This document shows positions 41,452 to 50,400 of a DNA stretch of 64,000 nt, piece by piece. Location of the stretch: contig NC_051443.1 in NCBI RefSeq assembly GCF_001649575.2, positions 23,017,563 to 23,081,562 on the forward strand, given 5' to 3'. This DNA is from Kryptolebias marmoratus. Taxonomy: Eukaryota; Chordata; Actinopteri; Cyprinodontiformes; Rivulidae. The position numbers were made by a program, and so were the translations under genes. Below the pieces are notes generated by a model. The model worked only from the letters and a program-made list of their open reading frames with translations, ran no database searches and was not told where the DNA came from. Every line of letters begins with the position of its first letter. The stretch's first letter is position 1.

Positions 41452-44400
41452 CTCTAGGGGCATTTTCTATCAGGGCTACTACTGCTCTCGCTGTGGAACA
41501 GGAGCTCACAAAGAGTGTCTGGAAGTGATCACCATCTGTAAAATCAGTAGGTGTTTTCTTTGTAGAACAACGTGTTGTGCAAATAAACTTTTTAAGGGTT
41601 CTAGGTGTGCAGCTAGGAGGAATTTAGACAACCTGACATACAATAACATTGGTGAAAATTGCACAAATTAGCTTGCTTTCATGGAGCACTGGACTGATTG
41701 CAGGACGCGTCGAACTGCAGGAAAAATTGATTTAAACTCATTTGTTAAGTGTAAGCCCCCCCACCCCACCCACCCACTCACACATTGTAAATATTGAAAG
41801 AAAAATCAAATCATTTCTGGACAAATTCAAATAGTGTTTGAATTTGAGTCTAAACTTTGACTCTTTAATGTTAGAAATCATCAGATACTGAATTTTAATA
41901 TAATTCTTCTTGATTTGGTCGAGCTAAAAGAACAAATATGTGACTGAATTAGAGGAAATAATGTAACCAAACATTTAAAAAGCAAAGTAGTGATGCATTT
42001 AGTAATCCACTCAAAAATACTCTTTACGTTAAACACTTTCTCTGAGATTTTGATATCAAATATCTGTATCCTTTGTCTTGTTTCAGATCCTCTTGACATG
42101 GTGAGTAGATCTCTGTCATCAACATTTATGATGTCATTACTATCATCTTTTTTTATGAATGAAACATATGCTCAAGCATTAAAAAGCAATCTGACCGCAC
42201 GTTTTGTTTCTCTTTTACAGGAGCCTGGATTGTCCCCTGGTAAGAACACTCAAACTTTGAGATGATGCCAGATTTTCTGTCAGCTGTCAGGTTGTTGTTT
42301 TTTTTTTACTACAGCTGCTGTGGAGAATTACAGCTCTCTACTGCCTTCTAGTGGATAGATCAGAGCAGTGTAGAGTGAGTGCTTAGTGGATAAAACATCT
42401 TAAAGTAAGAAAAATATTTAGTGTACAGAAAATAAGCAGCAGTCAGTGCTAACGTGGGTAAGGTTTATTTTTTATTTCAGACATTTGATGATAAAAAGTG
42501 GAGAGAGAACAAGATAACCTGCAAAAAATGGTCCTGATTTTCCAGATAAATTCAAACTCGCCCCTTTTTTACCTACCAAACTGTTGCTTCTTCTCGCCTC
42601 TGCAAACTGTGTTTCCAGGACCAAAGATGGTGGCAGTGAGGAACTACCACGGCACACAAATACCTCCAGGAAAGACACCTCTCTGTTTCCAAACGGGAGA
42701 AGTTATCGAGCTGCTAAAGGGAGATCCAGACACGCCATGGTGGGAGGTACTGTACTCAGTCCCTTCAGTCTGAACCAGAGAAACACTCTGAGTGAATCTG
42801 AAATGTGTCTGAGGTTAGAGAGCTAATTTAGATATGAGGAGCGTAGGAAGGAAACCGAGATGCAGCTTCTAGACTGTAAACAGACTCTGTTCATAGATAC
42901 CAAAATCCAACCAGTAACACCTCCAAAGCTCATTAACACATTTGTTGTATCCTGAGGTCTGGTTATTTTCACGAGGATGCCAAGCAACCACCACAGGAAG
43001 TCATTAACATGCACAAGAACCAGCCTGAAATAAAGCCCATACTTGTTGTTTTTATTTCTTCAGATTAAAGTAACAGGATATAACTGAGTTGTAAACTTGC
43101 TGGAAGGTAAATTGGACTGAAACAGGCTCATTGTTTCCCCCTTTTATTTATCACCTGCTGTTGTACCGTCAGCAAAATATCTCATGAATCACTGAACAGA
43201 TTTTAATGAAACTTGCAAAAAAAAAGCAATTGTTGGATGTTCATCTACAACTGATTAACTTTTGGACTCAACCCAATTCAAGGTGGCTGTCACAGCCAAC
43301 TAAATTTAAAAAAAATAAATTACAAAATAGCTGTAAGGCAGTCCGTTTTTTCAGATATTCAGCCAAAATTTGGCATGTAGTGGCTGAGAGTAATTCACAA
43401 GTAACACCTAGTCCTAACACGAACAAAGATTATATTGCATGAGATTGCATTTTAGTTTAATACTATGACATGAAATGTCACAGACAATATGCATTTCTTC
43501 AAGGAATGCAAAGCCTTTTAATCCTTCATATTTCTAAAGCTAACTCTTGCTTTAAATATCAGGTTCAGACACGAGAGTGAGCTCAATCTAAACAGGAAGT
43601 AAAAGCTGTAGTCACATAAAGTGAACAAGTTCCTTTTTAGTTTTATTCAAATGTATCAAAGTCTGATTTTTAAAATGCCAGGGATGTCTTTGCTCTTAAT
43701 CTCTTAGAGCAAGCTGCAAACTTCATTACTGATGGGATTGTCTTCTAGTTAAATATTACCTGCAGACCTGTGCAGGAGGGGGGTGCACTGCTATAAATGA
43801 TTAGTGTGCATGTGACACTACCGGCAGTGGGGTCTCCTGGCTGAATCTTTGACATTAAATAGTAATATCGTGGCGAGCTCCTCTCAGAGTGACTCAAGGC
43901 AACTTTTTTAATGCCATGAATTTATCTTAGCTATTCCACTCGGTTATTCCTCGACGGAGCGGCGGTTTAATCTCTCTGTGTGATGTCAAAGGGCACGCTG
44001 CGCTTAGAATCGATCACTTCAGGCTGCAGACAGTGAAGCCAGGGCTGATGAGTCATATTGACAGATGTGCTCCCCTTTTTTAGGGAAAGCATCATTTATT
44101 AGTATGCAGTCTGATTAAGTAAATGTAATATGGATTCAAGTGAATGTGACATCTTTTTATTTGCTATTGTTTAGCTGTCATGTTGTTTTTTTATGCAAAA
44201 ACTGCTGCTTTTCACCACTAGAGGGCACCAAAGTACCACATTTGTACCACATATCCAAGAATTTCAGCATTTTCTTTTAAGGATTAGTGTTTTAAAATAG
44301 CTCATCATATTAGCAGAAATGTATTTAACTTATTGTTTATCACCTCATATATATATAAGCATTTTATTTGCCACAGTTTTAGCACTGATGAACTTCTCCG

Positions 44401-47400
44401 GCCGTCTGGTTGCAGGGGAAGCTGATGCAGACTCAAAAGAGTGGCTTCTTTCCCAGCTCGTGTGTAAAACCTTGCTTGGATCCAAAGGTAGGTTCTTCAT
44501 ACACAGCAGGGGCATATTTATGAAAATATGTGTTACCTCTCAGCGTTTTTGTTGCTTGCCTGTGAAGGTTACAGTGGGTTTGCCCGTGTGTGTCTGTGAG
44601 TGTTCATTTGTGTGTAGTGTTAGCAAAATACCTCATGAACCAGTGGGCAGATTTAAATGAAACTCTCAGAACATAAGCCCTGGATGATCATCTACAGCTG
44701 ATTAACTTTTGGAATCACCTCAAGTCAAGCTGGCCACAACAGCTAACTGGCCTTATCTAGCCCGGATACGGCTATAACTCAGTCAGTTTTACAGACATTG
44801 AGCTAAAACTCAGTGTGGTAGTAGCTGAGAGTGACCCTAAACACAGATTCCCCAATATTGCATGAGAATATTTACAAGGTTAGACCAAAACGGATGGCCA
44901 AAATTTTAATTTTTTGATGCAGTCATTTTGTTTTACTGCCTGTGAGGTAAACAAATCATCTCCAAATGAAAAGTTTTAAAGTAATGATGCGTGGTGTCTT
45001 TTATCTGCGGCAGCCCTTCCAGTCATTGACCAGCCGGCAGTCCTCAAGGGAAGCAGACTACTTTGGATATCCTTGGTAAGACTTCAGCGTCTGTTCGCAG
45101 AGCTGCCATTAACCCAAGGTTACCATCCTATAATTAGCTCAGTGTTCATCTAACTTAATGCTCTGGTTTCAATTTAAAGCAGGCCGAGCCTCGAGGAAAA
45201 GATTAATGACAACATGGTTGTTTTATGTTGCGTATTTACAAAGCTCTTAACTGCGTTGTTCAGTTCTTGGAGGTCAGAGCTTTAATTTGCCAGTTTCTCT
45301 GTAGGTTTGCAGGAAACATGGAGCGCCAGCAGGCGGACAACCTTTTAAAATCCCACTGCAGCGGGACGTACCTTATCAGGGAGAGGACAGCCGAGGCGGA
45401 GAGGTTCGCCATCAGTATCAAGTGAGTCTTTCACAAGACGGGATGGGAAAATGTCATGGAAAGCTGCTTTTCATGACATATCTCACGGGGAAATAATAAA
45501 AAACCAACACGGGAAGTCTCGTTCAGCTTTAGCAGAGCATCTTTTAATTACCATTTAGTAATTGACTTTTTTTATTTATTTTGTCTTTTTTTTTGTGCCT
45601 CTCCTCAGAGAGTGAATCCCAAAGATAAATAATGTTCAGGCTCTTACTGGAGCTGTCGTTTTGTGATGAATTGGGAGAAGGAGTGTGTTTGCACATTTGC
45701 ATTCAAAGCTTCCACACAGGTGCAGAAGCTCTATAGGGACCAGCCTCTTCTGCAAAGTAAACAAATCTGACAGTCAGCTTTAACTTTAAAAAACAAAAAG
45801 GACTTTATTTTAGTCTAGTTTATAATATATACAAAAATATATTTTTTGCACAGCTGGGACACATTACCCCTTAAAGCAAACAGGAATTAAAGCTCAACAT
45901 TATATGTCAGTAACCTGCGAAAACGTTGGTTTTTAGAAATTACCTTTTTCTATTCTGGGTTTGTTTTTTTCCAGATTTAATGATGAAGTAAAACACATCA
46001 AAGTCACGGAAAAGGACAACTGGATTCACATCACTGAAGCGAAGAAGTTTGAGAGTCTTCTGGTGAGACGTAAAAACGTACTGAACTGCAAAAACGCCGA
46101 CTTTAAACGGCCGTTCCCGAGCTGACACTTTATGTTTTTGTGTGGAATCTTGTGCATCAGGAGCTGGTGGAGTACTATCAGTCCCATTCGCTGAAAGAGA
46201 GCTTCAAGTCGTTAGATACCACGCTACGGTATCCCTACAAGACCAGAGAACGCTTGCTAAGCCGGACTAGCACGCGCTCACCAGGTAAACGTCTCAGATG
46301 ATTTTCCTCTTCTTCAGGCGTCCCGCTGAAAATACCAGCTGGTATGGTTAGGATATAACGATGGGAGAAATTCTACTTTGGCTACTAAGAAGTAAGAGTA
46401 AGAACTTGACTTTCAGGAGCAAGAAGGAGTTGGGAAACTACTGAAAGATGAAAACAATGGGAGAAAGAGGGGAAAGTTTCATAATATTTAAAATATTTTG
46501 CATGCAGTTCAAGCCAAAAACATCAGAGACAATAAAAATANGGGGGGGGGGGGGGTATAGTTGAACTCCTGAGACGTGATCAGACAGCTCAGTTATGATG
46601 AACAGAACAGTTTGATGCAGAACCTCGACCCTCTTCCAATCTTAACACTGTTTGTTTCACAGATTTTCCTTTTAATGGTGATTAGGTAAAGAGAAAACGT
46701 ATATTATTAATTTATCATATAGTTATTCTTGAGTTGCTTTAATTTGTGCAATAATTATGTAAAAACACAAACTCATAGCTCTGTCAAAAACTTAATATTC
46801 GTTTGTTGTAAATTCTCTTCTTTCAACATTTGATTTGTCATACGATTTCAGTTTTTTCGAACTTCACAGAAGCTCAGGCAGAATCACAAACAAAGCTTTC
46901 ATTTAAAAATAAAAACAAGTGGAACATATTTTAGCTGCCTAAAAATACAAGAGCATGGTAAATGCCACTTTTATGTAGCATCATAAAAGTGGATATAAAT
47001 AAATAAAACTAAGAGAAAGTAAAAATGAAAGCTCTGAAAAAAGTTTATAAAATGAAACAGCTTAACCCACTCAGTACAAACCCCTAAACCTTCAGACACT
47101 AACCTCTGATATCAGGCTTAAAAGCTTAAAGCACTATTATTATTAATATTATTATTATTATTATTATTAATTAGTGTATTTCTTGCATCAAAGCAGAGCC
47201 TGCTCAGTCAAATTTTAGCCCCTAAGCAAATGATGTTGGTGACCTTTGGCTCTGAGTCTGATTTCCTTCTTCCTTCCCTTATTTCCTGCTTTTTTTTATC
47301 TGCTTCGCTTCCACAGTTTGGTTCAAAGCTTGCTGGACCGACGGAAAAAACAATCATTTCTACACATGAGTGCATAATAATACAACAAAAAAATATATTT

Positions 47401-50400
47401 TTATAAGAACTTTTGATTCTAATTATTGGATTGTAATTAAACAGGAGCCTCATGGAGTGAAAGAATATAAAACAGGATTTCTTTGCAGAGTTTACTTCAG
47501 GAGATTTGGGCCACCGGCCGCTCAGGAGCACTTTATGTGAATATGTTTTTATTTTTTATTTATTTTTTATTGTTTCAGCAGAGGTAGCGTATTAGGAAAC
47601 CCTGAGCAGTAGAGTGATAAAATCTTTAAACGCCACCTTTGTGTTTTCACGTGGACAGCCTTTTTTTATATAGAATTTTATTGGACTGTCAATAAGACAA
47701 ACCAATAAAATTCAAAAAAACCAATACACATCAAGCATACCTATAAAAAAGTTGGAAAACAGGAATAGTTTTAAAATATTAACACTTGGGTATAAATAAT
47801 TTGCCCTGATTTGTTTGAAAAGGCTTCCCTCCAGCCTCACTGGATCCTGAGCCTGAAAGTGTCCATTATGTCCACTTATTGGGACTGATTTAACCACCAA
47901 TCAGGACTCACTGTGCTGCACTTAAGTGTTCCTGTAATTTAATATGACATAAAGTCGGAGCTCCACTTTGTCGGTCCACGAAAGGAATTTAGTTCCTGCT
48001 CGTGTTCGCCCTCCTCGTCTTTTTTTTCTTTCTTATGTGCACAGCATTTTGAGACGTTTTCTGCATCTCTGTGTGGCGAAAAGATTTCTAGAAACGGTGC
48101 AGTGTTTCCAAGGATATTTTTGGAAACTACATATAAAGACTGTTTTTTGGCGGAGGGGGGGGAGAAAATATTCCCATGTGGACCAGGGCTATAAGAAAAG
48201 GTGAAGGTTTTTTTTTTTTTTTTCTGAGAAAATCTGTCTTTGATTTGAAAGGCCTTTGATGAAAGAAGAGATTTGTTAACCTGCTCGTGACTCCCAGGGA
48301 TGATTCAGACCCGTTTCATGCTGCGGAATTCACACCAGATATTCAGTCTGACCTTCAAATCTCACACAAAAACTGGAAGATAAATCCAGCAGTGGAGAAG
48401 CCTAAATCGGCCTCCTCGGTTGATCTGCTGCCTTATGAACTAAATCTGGACAAATGATGCCGAAATAACGATTTGGATGTTTTGGTGCTGAATCAGACAC
48501 CACACTGTCCCTGTACAACCTTATTAATTCAACTCAAGAACAGTCCAATATACAACGTTTGCTCCTGCAGCCTAAAAATACCATCCCTCACCGACTTGGC
48601 TGTGAATAGTAGTAGGTTAAGGTAAAATATCAGACAACCTCCCACTTTGTTTGTCTTCCCTGGTCTTCTAGACTCATATGTGGAGGAATTGAGGGAGGCC
48701 AGAGGGGAGCCGAACAGAATAGCAGAACAGCAGTTAAATGAAACAGAGTGCTGGAGGAGGGGGGGGGGGNNNNNNNNNNGGAGCCACGGAGCCGGCTGCC
48801 CTCTCTGTTCATTAGACTGTGTGAATACTGGCCGTCTGTCCGCGCTGCTGCCTTTGTTCCGTCCGGCCGCTGCGCTGACGCCATTCCTCTGCTGTTTTGG
48901 CTTCGTTTGGAAGAAAAGAAGTCTTGAGCTCGACCGCGCAGCGTGGCATTCTTGCAGCTGTTGTAAAGGAAGCAGCTGAGATCAGTAAGAATCTGCAATC
49001 ACCAGATTCTGTGATCGTGTGTGAAAGGCGCTGAGGGCGGCAGTAGCAACGGTCAGTCTAAAAGCTCATCTTTCTGCATCTTTAGTTTGTACTGAAAGTT
49101 TGATTATGGCATGAGTTCACACAAGCAGTATCTAGGAGGCCAAATCAGGTTGTCTGAACATTTAGCTGCCAAACTTTGACTCAAAAAAACATGCAGAGCA
49201 CTTGTTCATTGTGTATAAAATTAAAACGGATTCTTTCTTTATGCAGCTTGCTTTGACACATTCTCTACTTCTTCTAAAGGAATGAAGATATATATATTTT
49301 TTAATGCTTTCAGATAAAATAAACGAGACATAAACGGAGATGATTAAAATACCACATTTAAGATAAGGCCATAGCCCATGGCTGTGTGTGTGCGGGTTTG
49401 TGTCTGTTACCGAAATATCTCATAAAGCACTGGGCGAATTTTATCCAAACGTTTAGGAAATGATCATTGGATGTAGCTCTACATCTGATTAACTTTTTGA
49501 GCCAACCCTGTTCAAGATGGCTACCACAACCAACTGACTTTAGAAAACACAAAAATGACTATAGCTTAGTCGGGTTTACATATATTAACCTGAAATTGGG
49601 TGTGGTGGTAGCTGAGAGTCATTTATGACTCTGAGATCAGACATAATGTCATTTTTACAGTTTGACCAGAACTCCTTCATATTTCATCCTAAGAGGATTT
49701 TAGTCTAAAACTCTGGCGGGTGATATGCATTCCTTCAAGGAGTGCTCGTCCTTTATTTGAAGTATCCCTTTTTTGGCTAATTGTTCTTTTGCAGCAATGC
49801 TTCTCTTGCTTTTGCTCTGCATGCACCTTAAACATCTTGCAGCCGTATTTCCTCCGTTGTTTCTCTCTTTCTCCTTCCTCCTCTCAGCAGCAACCTGCGC
49901 CTCCTACAATTTCTCCTTCCTCAGTCCTCAAGGCCTCAACTTCTCCTCTCCTCCGACCTCAGCTCCCTTCTGGTCAGGTACTTATGTCTCGCTTCTTTTT
50001 CTCTCATCTGTTTGATGGCTTGCGTCTGAAATGACCTAATAAGCGTGTGTGCCCTCAGCATCATTATTTCTTCTTTTCATTAAGATTTTCATTTTGCCCT
50101 GGACGACATTTCCTCATTAAATTAAGAAAAGGAAACCAATTTTCCTTCCTAAGATGGAATCATTTGTTCTCAGTTTGTGTCTACAATGTTTCCTGTTGAC
50201 TTCATCATTATCAGCATAGACATGGTTATTTATCCCTAATGCTCCTTGTCAGTGTATTGCATATAAAACTGAAAAGGACTGAGCTCCCACACTTTATATT
50301 TCCAGTGTTTACTCCTCGGGTGGTCAGCACCGCAGTGGCCCGGTATAACTTTGCAGCGCGGGACATGAGAGAGCTGTCCCTGCGAGAAGGGGACATCGTC

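Larger units (their letters stand above)
39707..41457. other. VAV2 intron, 1.75 kb, with GC-rich island
   Basis: It contains a copy of dispersed family B (40372-40540), a CpG-rich block (40905-41225) and a TG repeat directly before the acceptor (41418-41450). Confidence 0.75.
46285..49890. other. VAV2 intron, 3.6 kb
   Basis: It contains a G-run with one N (46541), an (ATT)n microsatellite (47133-47170), a GC-rich block around a 10-bp N gap (48650-49010) and a family A repeat (49405-49745). Confidence 0.7.

Noticed and set aside
44319..44660. 113-codon plus-strand frame covering the SH3 second exon
   Set aside because: It is in the wrong phase; the VAV2 frame through 44416-44487 matches SH3 sequence and joins both neighbours.
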